Positions 41,859 to 53,000 of a stretch of 64,000 bases of DNA are shown in pieces (the first letter of the stretch is position 1; the number at the start of each line of letters is the position of its first letter). The position numbers and the translations under genes were made by a program. The DNA is from Leishmania infantum JPCM5. Taxonomy: Eukaryota; Euglenozoa; Kinetoplastea; Trypanosomatida; Trypanosomatidae. The notes below the pieces were generated by a model, which worked only from the letters and a program-made list of their open reading frames with translations, made no database searches and was not told the origin of the DNA. The stretch lies in contig NC_009403.2 in NCBI RefSeq assembly GCF_000002875.2, positions 165,001-229,000 of the forward strand, in the 5' to 3' direction.

Positions 41859-44070
41859 GGCCATGCTGCAGACCATTCGTTTTCTTTGTATTATCACTTC
41901 AGAGCCTGTGTATGCCCGCCCCCCCCTCCCCCTCCTCCTCCGCCTGGGACTGTCTTTACTGTTAGGAACAACGGCGGGTACGCCGTCAGTCCAGTTGGAT
42001 CCTTCACCGATGTCCTCGCTCCGTCTTTTTTTGTTTGCGTTTCTGCCGTCGTCCCCGTGTGTGTGTGTGTGCTTACGTTGGCTCTTCCCCCTTCTTTGTT
42101 TTGTCTGCCCATTGTCGTTGTGCTTGAACGCATCTCCCCCTCCTTGTTTTGGCTTTGCACGACGTTGAACAAATGGAACCATCTTCCTCTCCATCTTGCC
42201 CGTGATGAGATGCTCATGTACATACAGAGAGCGAACCGTGTGGCCCCCTCCCCCCACCCCACCTCCACACAAGAGAGAACTCACAGAAGCTTTTGTATTC
42301 TTATTGGAAGTCCTTTCTTCTTTTCTTTGGACCCACCCCCCTTCTCCTCTCCCCCTCCACCTTTTCTTATGCCCTGTTGGGCAGCAACATCAATGCACAT
42401 ACACACATGCACACGCAAAAAAGTTTTCGTGTTTCTCGACGTTGAACCGACTTTCTCTCTTGTTTTTTTTTTTCGGCCTCCCCTCCTCCCCCTCTTTCTG
42501 TGATCATCATCTTCGCTCTTTAGACACGTTGTTGCTGCTGTTGTTGTTGCGTGCTGTGTGTCGTGCGTGGCGCTTCTTTCCTTTTTGTCTGTGTGTCTTG
42601 GCCGCCCTTCCCTCTCGCCCCTTCGTGGTCCGAAATATTTCCTTTCCCTACCGTGCAAGTATGCGTGTGCGTTTTCAAAAGAGGCGAGTTGGCTGTCCGA
42701 CGACACTGCGAGCTACCGTAGCGTCTCCGCCATACACTCCACCCCACGCCCTACTCTCCCGCTCTTGCTCTCGTTCGGGGATTTTTCTTCGTCCCTCAGT
42801 GGCTACACCTGCACACTGGAAGGGGACGTCCGTGACATCTCCCTCCATCCCCATTGCAATGCTGCATGCTTATCCTTCCGCGCACGCAGCGGCTTCTCTC
42901 TATGTAGAGGAGCAGCTGTTTAGCGCCGCATCAATGGCCCCGTCATACCCCTCCCAAGCGCGGTTCATGGCAATGCCGACGGGAAAGGGAGGAGAGGGAG
43001 CGCAAGGACCACCGGCTTCTCCTTCGACGAGCGCGCGCACACATACATGCACACCTACACATCTATCTAGACTGGTGTTTCGGGCCCCAGTTCCGCTATA
43101 AACATGTTATTTTGCCGCAGCACTTTCGCTTCACCGACCTCTTTATGTGTTTTGAAGTCTTTGTTAGCCTTGCCTTTACTTCATTTTGCTTTTCCGTTTC
43201 GTGTGCGTGAGTTGGATCACCCTTTCCCGATGCTGCTGCGACTGCTCCGGCCACCTTCCTGTGGCTCTCGTATCTCGTTGTTGTATTGCTTTAGAAAGTG
43301 TTGCGGGTGCTCCGTCGTCTGAGACGTGACGTGCTGCTATCTTGTTTGGTAAGGGTGACCTCGCGATGCCGGTTTTTTTTTTCCATTTCCCGTGTTGGCG
43401 CGTGCGCACAGCTATTCATTCTATAATGGCAGACGGTTTGGACTTCCACGCACACTATCGCTAGTCCCACTGGCTGAGTAAGGCTCGGTGACGAGTTCTC
43501 GAGTACAGACGAGTTGAGGCGTGACATGCGTGCCTTCTCTGCTGCTCAATCGTGCCCGCATCTCCTGTTCTCTTGCCCTCTCTCGTTCCTTTTTTTTCTT
43601 GCACATTGCTCCAGCTCTGCTTCCTCCATTCGGATAGGCAACGCGTGTGGCAGTGCTCCCATCGGGGGATGGGGCCGGGGACGAAGGCGAGCGGGAGGCA
43701 GAGGAGACGGCGAAAGGGCGAGCGAGAAAGTCTTCTACGTGCGCATCTAGGGTGCGCGCCCGCCTCTTACTCCACCCGTCGCCGCCTCTTTCTCTTCCAT
43801 CACCGCCTCGCCACCCTCCACCACTCCCTTCTGTCTTTCTCTTTCCAGTAGTTGGGTTGATCTCCAAGTCCCTCTCTACCAATGTCTCCAACCCGTCCTT
43901 TCCCCATTTTTTTTCTCGAGATCTCCAAGTTACGCTATGTGTGTGTGTAGAGTCTGTGGCACCTTCGCTTCCTGTATCGTGCCTCTCGACCCTCTCTCTT
44001 TCCTTCCTCCTCGGCCTCTGAGTGTATGTGCTTCTTCTTTTAGGGTGTAGGTTGTTTGTACATGTGTATG
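41859..44070. other. Intergenic spacer
   Basis: 2.2 kb without a gene I can support. ORFs such as 42196-43101 are Ser/Pro/Phe/Leu-rich spacer translation. It contains C-rich and T-rich tracts, and (TGC/TTG)n near 42532-42549. Confidence 0.6.
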
Positions 44071-44900
44071 GCATGTCTTTGTATGCCTGTGTCTGCATGT
44101 GTGTGTATTGTGTGCCATCCCGTGCGCGTGTGTATGGGTGTGCCGGATAGTGGCTGAGCCTCTCTCTCGTCCTTCTTTCCGAATGCCCTTCATGCTATCA
44201 TGGGCCCCTCTCTGTGTTTTCGATCCCCGACTAGCCTCTCTCTCCCCTCTCCACGTCTTCTGTTGTCGCTGCATGCGCATGTGTGCGCGTGTTGGCCGCC
44301 ACTGGCGTGGTGCTGCACGATTCGGTGCGAGTGCCGTTCCTGCCAACACGCACGCACATGCACGCATCCTTTTATACACGCGCCCCTTTTTGTACTGGCC
44401 TGTTCATGCCTGCCTTCACCCCTCCCTCCCTCCTCATGCTTGTTTGCCCGGACGGCATCTGGAAACGCCTCAGTGGGCGGTGCCCAGGGTCCGCGGCCCA
44501 CTCTGTGTGGGGAAGCCGGACAGCCCCTCTCCCCTCTTATCCCTCCCAGCGCCGAGCCACACCTGGCGGTGGCGGGACCAAGCACCGAAGGCTTTGTGGA
44601 TTCAGTGCGGTGCGTCGCTACTGCCGTCGGCGGCGAGGTCGCGGACGGCGTTGCGTCGGAGCGGACTGCGACCGTGCACGCGCTTGTGCCATGGACATGC
44701 TAGTCAGCGTGTGAAGGTGGCTCGGACGTATGGCGCCCGCGGCCCTGACTGGGTAGTTGTGGGGAGCCTGCGCCACCCGGAGGGATGCACGAGGCGGTGA
44801 CCCGCCTAATGGGAGGCGGCTGTGGGGCGGCCTGCGGAGCCGGTGGGGGTGGGGGGCCGGGTGTGTGTATGGGGGATTAGGTTGGTGTTGTATGGCAGTA
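44071..44900 (+). repeat. 830-bp dispersed direct repeat, copy 1 (contains family A core at 44522-44868)
   Basis: Matches 59928-60757 at a constant offset of 15,857 bp with only a handful of substitutions that I could spot (for example GCCGGACAG versus GCCAGACAG, and GGTGGGGGG versus GGTGCGGGG). The last about 380 bp are a 5'-truncated family A SIDER-like element. The first about 450 bp are unrelated to the other family A copies and presumably travelled with it in a segmental duplication. Confidence 0.88.
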
Positions 44901-45793
44901 CAATAGACAGACGTTGGAAAAGAAAACCACGGTCGAGTCCCTGCGCCTTCTCGTTCCTCTTGTGTTTCTCTTGAGCGAGTGTATGTTTTTTTTCGTCGTC
45001 ACGATGCCATCAGTGTATCATGTTTCGCACCATGACCACCCGCTCCTCTTGCCCGTCTCATTCGGTGTGCCGGTATTGCTCGGCGTCAGCGCACGCCTGT
45101 GAGGGAAGTCCACCACATATGATACTCCAATCCAGGGCAGGGTGTGCTTGTAGTTTCAAGCTGGCCAGAAGGAAAAAGGGAGGGATATCATGATTGTGTA
45201 TCGACAGCGGAGGAGGAGCCCCTTGCCCGTTTATAAGGCAAAGTCCACACGAGAAGAGAGCGCTGCCTCGCCGTCGAGCATGCCGCACGACGCCCGCTGT
45301 CGTGTCGTTGTTGCCCCGCCTCGTACAAGCAACACATGACACAATGAGCCCACCGGCGCCAACACACCGGCGCGGTGAGCGCTTGCGCCGGAGGGGATCG
45401 CACGGGATGCCGAGCGAGTGGTCGCCGCCACCTCAAGTCGATGATTCCTGCGCTGCGCCTCTCCTCCTTGCCTCAACTGTTGGTCTGTCCTTCTTGTACG
45501 TCTTCACTTCTCTCCGGCCAACACGCAGCAGACCACCACCACGCACGTGCGCTGCAAGGACCGTGGCAGCACAACGCCACCGACACCGACGAAAGGGGGA
45601 AAAACGCAAATACACACACACATATATACTCATTTGCCCGGCACGCCAAGCGCTAAGAAGTATATAATACACAAGAGCCGAGACACACGCACACACAGAG
45701 TAGCTGCCCCATCACCGCCACACGCACCCTGCACCCTCCTGCCTCTTTTCGTTTCTTCTCGCTCAAGTACTTTGGATACTTCCCTCCCCTATA
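44901..45793. other. Intergenic spacer
   Basis: 893 bp without a gene; contains (CA)n/(TA)n patches near 45612-45629 and 45660-45668 and the MetAP1 acceptor. Confidence 0.65.
45727..45767 (+). promoter_or_regulatory. Predicted polypyrimidine tract and spliced-leader acceptor for MetAP1
   Basis: Pyrimidine-rich 45727-45763 (CCTGCCTCTTTTCGTTTCTTC) followed by AG at 45766-45767, 27 nt before the ATG. Confidence 0.5.
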
Positions 45794-46999
45794 ATGCCTT
45801 GCGAAGGCTGCGGCGTCAGTGAGGCCGGCCTGCAGTGCCCCACCTGCAAGAAACTGAGCTTGCCGCCGAGCTTCTTCTGCACGCAGGACTGCTTCCGGGC
45901 GCATTGGGGAACGCACAAGCTGAAGCACACCGAGATGAAGAACCTGCCCGCCACGATCCCCACAATGACGGAGGTGGACGAGCGGCTCTTCAACTTCACG
46001 GGGCCACTCCGTCCTGGAAAAATCACGCCACGCCGTGCTGTGCCAAAGGAGATAGCGCGGCCAGACTACGCGGAGCGAAACGACGGCGTTTCCGAGTCGG
46101 AGGAGAAGGATCGAGGCAGCCACCGCGTCGTTGCACACAACCTCAAGAACTTGCACGAAGACTACAACAACGCCGAGCTGCGCCGGAGCTCCGACATCCT
46201 CAAGATCAAACGTGTGAATGCGCTCTCGCGTGAAGTGCTGGACATCGCCTGCGCGGCGGTGAAGCCGGGCGTCACGACGGACGAAATTGACCGCATCGTC
46301 CACGAGGCGACGATCAAGCGCGGCATGTACCCATCGCCGCTGAATTACTACAACTTCCCCAAGTCCGTCTGCACCAGCGTGAACGAGATCATCTGCCACG
46401 GCATTCCAGACAACCGCCCACTCGAGGAGGGCGACATAGTAAACATAGACGTCTCTTGCTACCTCGACGGCTTCCACGGCGATTTGAACGAAACGGTGTT
46501 TGTCGGCAAGCCAGACGAGGAAAGCGTGAAGATTGTGCACACGGCGTACGCCTGCATGATGGCCGGCATCAGCGTTGTGAAACCGGATGAACTCTACCGC
46601 TACATCGGTGACGCCATCGAGGCGCGGGCGGAGAAGTCGGGCTGCAGTGTAGTGCGCAGCTACACCGGGCATGGTATCGGCAAGTTCTTTCACACGGCAC
46701 CGAACGTGTGCCATTACAAGGACAACAAAAGCCCCGGACTCATCAAGCCCGGGCACGTCTTCACAATTGAGCCGATGATCAACCTGGGTACGTGGCAGGA
46801 TGTAACCTGGCCTGATAACTGGACGAGTGCAACGAAGGATGGCAAGCGCACCGCGCAGTTTGAGCACACGATGGTGTGCACACCAGAAGGGGTAGAGCTT
46901 CTGACAGACTGGAAGGACGGCATACCCTTTTACCAGAAGCAGCTGAGGGAATGGGGCATTCCGATCCCCGCCGAAGACCCCAGCGAAATCAAAATCTGA
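45794..46999 (+). CDS. MAP1: Methionine aminopeptidase 1 (clan MG, family M24) with MYND-like zinc finger
   Basis: 401 residues, close to human MetAP1 (386). An N-terminal zinc-binding region holds C3EGC6, C15PTC18, C29/C33 and H37/H41 or H45 (QDCFRAHWGTHKLKH), the ribosome-associating MYND-like finger of eukaryotic type 1 enzymes. The catalytic M24 domain has all five metal ligands, D219, D230, H293 (TGHGIG), E326 (FTIEPM) and E357 (FEHT), with spacings 11, 63, 33 and 31, identical to those of the human enzyme. H202 in CHGIP is the conserved substrate-contact histidine. It removes the initiator methionine co-translationally when the second residue is small. The gene lies between the two 830-bp repeats, so it is part of any amplicon formed by recombination between them. 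Confidence 0.97.
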   Translation: MPCEGCGVSEAGLQCPTCKKLSLPPSFFCTQDCFRAHWGTHKLKHTEMKNLPATIPTMTEVDERLFNFTGPLRPGKITPRRAVPKEIARPDYAERNDGVSESEEKDRGSHRVVAHNLKNLHEDYNNAELRRSSDILKIKRVNALSREVLDIACAAVKPGVTTDEIDRIVHEATIKRGMYPSPLNYYNFPKSVCTSVNEIICHGIPDNRPLEEGDIVNIDVSCYLDGFHGDLNETVFVGKPDEESVKIVHTAYACMMAGISVVKPDELYRYIGDAIEARAEKSGCSVVRSYTGHGIGKFFHTAPNVCHYKDNKSPGLIKPGHVFTIEPMINLGTWQDVTWPDNWTSATKDGKRTAQFEHTMVCTPEGVELLTDWKDGIPFYQKQLREWGIPIPAEDPSEIKI

Positions 47000-47467
47000 G
47001 GAATACTCCACGAAACACAGACCGAGGGGAGGGAGGGGGTGGCGGGCTGCATTCCCTCAAGACCGTGAGCGCGTTCTTGGGAGGAGTGTGCCTGCTGCCC
47101 CTCTTGTGGTGCTGTGGGTGAGGAGACGCGTTGGGAGTCTTTCCCGCATGCCTTTCTTTCCTGAGTGCTTCTGCCGCCTGCCCTCGGGCACGGCTGGCGG
47201 ACTCTTGACGTGGGCGGGAGGAGTCGTGGGCGTAGCCTGCGCTGCATGCAGTGAGGTAGCCATGACGCTGAGCAGCGCCCCACGGTGCTGGCCGGCTCGG
47301 TTTTGTGGCGCATCGTCGCTGCAAGCCCGTGCTGTGCAGGGGGCGCGTCACCCCCGCAGGCCTGTAAGGCCTTTGGTCTCCCTCGCTCTCATCATTGCGG
47401 CGCAGCAAGAGACGACGGGCACGCCGGTGGCGTCTCGGTGCTCCTCCAGCGGGGCGTACGCACAGGT
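47000..47467. other. 3' flank of MetAP1
   Basis: 468 bp between the MetAP1 stop and the inverted family B repeat. No gene seen. Confidence 0.65.
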
Positions 47468-48101
47468 GCAGGCCCGAGGACCCACAAGTGCGAGCGCTGT
47501 GTGCACGCGCTGCCAGCCACCGCTGGCGTGGTGTGTCGCATCCACGCAGGGCGGCACGCGGAGGTCCGCAGAGCAACGGTGAGGCGCGGAGAATGCGTTA
47601 GAGGATCCAGACGAATCAACTGCCCACGCAGGGCACGCGTGCGAAACATGTGCGGCATCTCCCACCTCCGACCGTGCGGGCTGACGCGGCGCCGATGCGG
47701 GAAGCACGACGAGAGCCCCCTGAACTCGCGCCATCGAGTCTTCCAGACTGGAGTGTGGAGAGTCACTGCACGATCTTGTGGAATGCCGCGGCTTGAGGCG
47801 ACGGAGATTGCGCAACACGACACACACACACACAAACACACAGGTCGGGTGTAGAGGGTCTCAGCGGGCCCTGGCCTGCAGCTGGCCAACGTCCTGCTTG
47901 AGGTCATCCGGCATGCAGGTGGGCCAGCCCCCCTCCCCCCACCCCCTATTACCCGCACGGCAGACGCCACCGCTTCCGCCCTCGAGTAAGGACCCGGACG
48001 CAGCCGTGGGGAGGGCGGGGGGGCGGTGCAGCGGAGGCGGGTGAGCAGTGGCTGCATCTGCGTCTGTGTTGCTGGCATGTGTTCGTGGGCGGGATCGGGG
48101 C
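47468..48101 (-). repeat. Family B dispersed repeat, SIDER-like, inverted copy
   Basis: 634 bp whose reverse complement matches 15007-15588. It retains the 51-bp block (47504-47560 region, bounded by CACGCG on this strand) missing from the other copy. It ends 37 bp before a family A element on the opposite strand, giving a head-to-head pair. Confidence 0.78.
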
Positions 48102-48138
48102 ACGGTGAAACGAGAAGCTCTTCACGTACTGCTTTAGT

Positions 48139-48673
48139 CGGATGACGGGGGAGGGGACACCTCAGCCGCGCAGCAGGATCTACCACCTACTGTTTTGGAA
48201 AGCCGATAAGCCCCTCTCCCCTCTTATCCCTCCCAGCGCCGAGCCACACCTGGCGGTGGCGGGACCAAGCACCGAAGGCTTTGTGGATTCAGTGCGGTGC
48301 GTCGCTACTGCCGTCGGCGGCGAGGTCGCGGACGGCGTTGCGTCGGAGCGGACTGCGACCGTGCACGCGCTTGTGCCATGGACATGCTAGTCAGCGTGTG
48401 AAGGTGGCTCGGACGTATGGCGCCCGCGGCCCTGACTGGGTAGTTGTGGGGAGCCTGCGCCACCCGGAGGGATGCACGAGGCGGTGACCCGCCTAATGGG
48501 AGGCGGCTGTGGGGCGGCCTGCGGAGCCGGTGGGGGTGGGGGGCCGGGTGTGTGTCTGTGAGGTTGGAGGCAGGGCTGTGCTGAGATGGCCGAGTCGGTG
48601 CATTGCCATGGCACGTGTTTCCATGGCTGCTTTCGCATCACGCGGAATGGGGGGGGGGCCTGTGACAGACCGG
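48139..48673 (+). repeat. Family A SIDER-like retroposon, full-length-looking copy 2
   Basis: 535 bp, near-identical to 22748-23280 including the 5' retroposon-like signature and the 3' GACAGACCGG end; a poly-G run is 10 instead of 8. The internal 48209-48555 is shared with the cores at 44522 and 60379. Confidence 0.82.
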
Positions 48674-50013
48674 GATGTGGCTGGAAGGTAGGGTTGTGCC
48701 GTGTGGGAGATGAAAAGCGCATTGCGGACACCGCTCTCTCCCTCACTGTCGTTGTCTGGCATGCTTGGTGGCTTTCACGCTTGCGCTCTCCATTCTTTGT
48801 ACGTTAGTGCATGCTCCCGCGGAGAGGGGAGGGGAGGGGGAGAGGTGCGCAGGTGAAACCGCGTGCCTTTTCCCAAGTGTCTCACGGCACGGATGCGCGA
48901 TGTGTCTTGTTCGCCTTGTGCTGTGGGCGTGCATAGACGCCTGTCTTGCCCCCGCCACAGCTGGAAATTTCTGTGGACTGGTGTATGGCTTCTCTTCTGC
49001 CTAAGGTGTAAGCCGAGAAGGTGTCTGTATATGTGCGCGGGCGCCAAGTTTTTCAGGATTTGAAGTACAGCCACGACGGGGAACCGCATCGCCAACCCTT
49101 TCCCACAGGCTTACCGGTCTCGCGGTCAGCATATCCTTTTCGAGGATTTGGCTGCTCAAAGGGTGAACCGACCGCGGAGGCGCAGAATCGGTTGAGTGTC
49201 CTCCCCCCTCCCCGCCGCAACTCTCCGCCGCTAGAGGGACCTCGGGGCGTGCTTGCTGTTTAAAGGAAGATGCGCTTGGCTTCGTCATTGCCCTCGGGCA
49301 GATTCGCCGTCCGTTTCGGAACATCTTGTGGTCCAGCGCTTTCTGCGCCCAACGTTGCAAACTTGCCCGTTTTTTTTTTTCTTCGCACTGGTGCCCTCGT
49401 CTCTTCCTCCTCTGTTTTCTTTTTTTTTTCGAGCACGGAGCCTCCTCCTCACCCCCCAACCCTCACACGCACTGCCTCTCCGCGCGAACACGCACCACAC
49501 GCACTGGCATCGCCACATGCGTACACGAATCAACCCTCGTCCTGCTCCTTCTTGCCTCGTGGCATTGTTTGCTGCCACGCCCGCGCACGCTCTGATGGGA
49601 TGCGGCCGACGTACTCAAACTTATTTGCATATGGCGCGTCTTTGGATGTGCGTATGCGCTGGCGCAAGATAGAGGGCAAGCGGTGGCGTGGCACGCGCCT
49701 GGTGTCGGGCTCTGTAGATTTCTTGTGAAGAGGAAGAGAAAGTGTGAACCGGAGATAGAGGCGGCAATTGTGTCTGACCTTGCCCTGTTTCACACACACA
49801 CACACATTGGGCACACGCCGTGTGTCCCTGTGGCGACTGCAATCCTTTTCCGGCCGTAGAGGCTTTGGAACGGCGACTGGGCCGTTTCGTTTTCGCCTGT
49901 TTGTTTGTGTGTGTGTGTGTGCACCGTCGCCTACACCTTTTCTTCTCTCTCGTCCTTTCGCTCATCATCAAGCGACTCCGCGCGCCGGCTCACCCCACCC
50001 CCTCCCACCCAAA
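48674..50013. other. Intergenic spacer
   Basis: 1.3 kb without a gene. The frame of the next CDS is open from about 49768, but this is pyrimidine-rich leader. Microsatellites: (AC)n at about 49793-49805 and (GT)n at about 49905-49921. Confidence 0.65.
49930..49972 (+). promoter_or_regulatory. Predicted polypyrimidine tract and spliced-leader acceptor for the SPATA4-like gene
   Basis: CCTTTTCTTCTCTCTCGTCC tract followed by CATCATCAAG, AG at 49971-49972, about 41 nt before the ATG at 50014. Confidence 0.5.
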
Positions 50014-53000
50014 ATGCAGCGAGAGGTGATCAAGTGGGTGCAGTCCCTCGACCTTTCTGCGCCCATACAGAACCCAAAGCGTGACTTGGCCACCGGCCAC
50101 CTTGCGGCAGAGATCGTGGCGCGTTATAGCGGCACCAAGTTCTTGGACCTCCAGCGACTTCCCATGGGCGTCGCGGGGGCCACGAAGCGGGATGTATGGT
50201 CACAGGTGTACCGTGCGCTGCAGCAACTCAGCTGCACCACTGTAACTCGACCGCTGATTGATGCAGTGCTGCGCCGGGAACCGAACGCGGCTCTCACGGT
50301 ACTCGAATACCTCTACGAGCACTTCACCGGCCACGCGCTGCTGATGCACGGCCTAGACGCCGTGGGGACAAGCAAGGACGCGTACGTGCAGCCGCGAAAC
50401 GCCACCTCCACCGAGAGGTTGCTGAAAGTGACGAGTGGGAAGCCGAACAACGATTTCAGCAGCGGCGTTGAGGAGGCAACCCTCACTGCAAAAAGGAAGC
50501 TCTTCGACCCTGTCACGCGTGCGTCACAGCTGACCAGCGCGGCCCGCAGTAGCTCAACGGCGGATGTGAGGTACTCAGGGCAAGACACTGCGGCAGACTG
50601 GTCCGACGGCGGTGGGGATGCCTCTGGCAATAACTCGACACGTGCTCTGCAGCACCGACTGGCCCTCATCGACAACAGCGAGCTCGCCGGCGGGGCGAAT
50701 GCGCTGCAGGCGTACCCGCGCTACGCTCGACCCACGGCCAGCAGTCTTGTCCACACCGCCAGCGGCAGCCGAAAGGACGTCGTGCTGGACAAGCCAAAGT
50801 ACACGGCGGACGAGGTTCTTCAGCAGCAGCAGAACAAACGCATTCTTCACCAGCATGCCGTGGTGCAGCGACTGCAAGAGGAATCCGACGAAGCGACCGT
50901 GGAGGGCCCATCACGCACGCGAACGGGCACCCCGGCAGCGGAGACCACCGCGTCCTCGTTGCCGGCGTCGCCACTGCGCGAGAAGGCCGCGCTGCACGCA
51001 AACAGGGGCGCCGCCGCCGCGGCGCCCCTGACGACCCTGTACCGCGGCCGCTTCTACCGACAGCCCGATGCACCAATGGTGACAGGAACGGCCAAGGTGT
51101 CCAACGGCCCCCGAAAGGCTAAAAAGGGCAAGCGGGAAGAGGTAGGCGCAAAGGCCCAGCGCGGCGCCGCAGCGGCATCGTCTAAGGATCACGCTATCGA
51201 TGCCGACGGCAAGCTGGACCGTCGTGCGGCTGCAGCATCCGGCGACATCCTCTCCACTCCCGAGTTCGCTGGCAGTACCAGAGGCGGTGGCAGCACTGAC
51301 GGAACTCGCGTCGTTCCCGTGCTGCGCGTCAATGTTCATTCAGCCTCACTGCAGGCTGCTCTGGCGCTGCGCAGCGATCACGCAGAGCTGCAAGAGCGGG
51401 CCGCGACATTGTCACTTGAGCACTTCGCCAAGCACAACTACGCCCTGCGCCCAGGCCTTAGCGACATCCTCGTGGACGTGCTGGCCGCGCACAAGCAGCT
51501 GCAGCGGCTCCTCGATTGCTGTGTCGAGGATGGCAACAGCGAGGTGCTCGACAACGTCCTGGGTCATCTGCTTGCTCACCGCGATGAGTTCCCTCCCGCG
51601 TGCATACGGGCCTGCTGGCAGGCTCTCGTACAACATGCTGACGGCATCGTTTCGTTACTCCAGAAGAACCCAGACGAGTATGGCTATCTCATGGAGTCCT
51701 TGGCGTTCGCGTTCAGCCGTGAGGCGGCCCAGGTCCCGCTGCTTCACATATCACAAACCGTCCCTGTCTCTGACGAGGCGGATGATGCCGAGCAAGAGGA
51801 AAGGGCTGCCGCAACAACGGGTGGGTCGCCGCTGCTGCCGTTCTTCGGCTCGACGCGACGCAGCATTGCCTTGTCGAGTGGAATCGTTGCTGGGGCGGGA
51901 CACGCAGCTGCTGCAGCCGCGTCGGCCGCTCGACGCTGCTCTCCATTCCCTGGGACAGGGCCGGCGGCTGAAGGCGACACCGCCAGCCCACGACATCGAC
52001 ACAGCCTCAGTGAGGCCCTCCTTACGGCGACGCACCGCGCGGCTTCTGTGGCGGCCGGGTCTTTCAACGCATCTAACGCGGCGTCGTCGTCGTCACGCCA
52101 GAGAGCCATCGTTGACACCTGCGACGGCTTGCCGGTCGCTTGCGCCTTTGGCTTTCTCTACCGCATCGCGCGCCAGCTCGACGTGCGGACCGCGGCCTAC
52201 GTACTGGAGCGGTACGTGCTGCGCAGCGCCAAGCCATTTCTTCTGCGACACGGCACCGTGGCCGTCCGCGAGGCCGTTGCACGCGTCATGAGTGCATCCT
52301 TTGTGCCGGCGCCGCCCAAAAACGCCGCTGCTGCCGTTGATGCCGAGAGCAACGGTGAGGCTGTTGCAGCTGCGGCGGTGGACTCTGAGGAGGCCTTTGC
52401 CCAGTTCCTCACGGGCCAGCTGGCACGCACCCTGCTGGGGCCCTTCTCGACTGCGTGCAACACTCACCGCGGCGCGGCGTCTACGCCGTTGCGTGACAGC
52501 CCTGACGATAGCGCGGCGAACCACGACACGCACAGCACGCTCCCTCTGCAGCTGAGCCTGCAGCGTGCGTACTGGCTCATCGTCTTCCACGCTGTTGCAG
52601 ACTACCCTTGCCCCGCTGATCATGGAATGGCTACGTCTAGCGGCGCTGATGGACCGCTCGCCGCATGCGTACGGAACGCTGCGGTGACATGCTTGTCGTG
52701 CACCGATGCGGACCTCCTGACTATCGGCGTGGGCCTCACGATAGAGTACAGCAAGCGATGGCTTCCCCGCGATGCGTCGCCGATCGACGCGGCTGTTGAC
52801 AACGCAGTGGCGCGCGGGCGCGATCTACTGTCCCACGTGTTGCCATCACTCGATGCCGCAGCGGACCAGCTTGCGACACCGTGGTGGCACACGCGGTCGG
52901 CGAACACGTGGGAGTGTCGGTTGATGGTTCTGCGGCTGTGCAACGCTCTTCTCGCCCACCCGCTCTTCGCCGGTGCAGGGTCACCCAAGGCGAGCGCCGA

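Noticed and set aside
42196..43101. 301-codon + strand ORF in the gap after LRRC56
   Set aside because: Ser/Pro/Leu/Phe-rich translation of pyrimidine tracts, no domain, overlapped by equally long ORFs in other frames.
45653..47011. A 452-codon antisense ORF opposite MetAP1
   Set aside because: It is the complementary shadow of a clear enzyme gene in GC-rich DNA, and all supported genes lie on the other strand.
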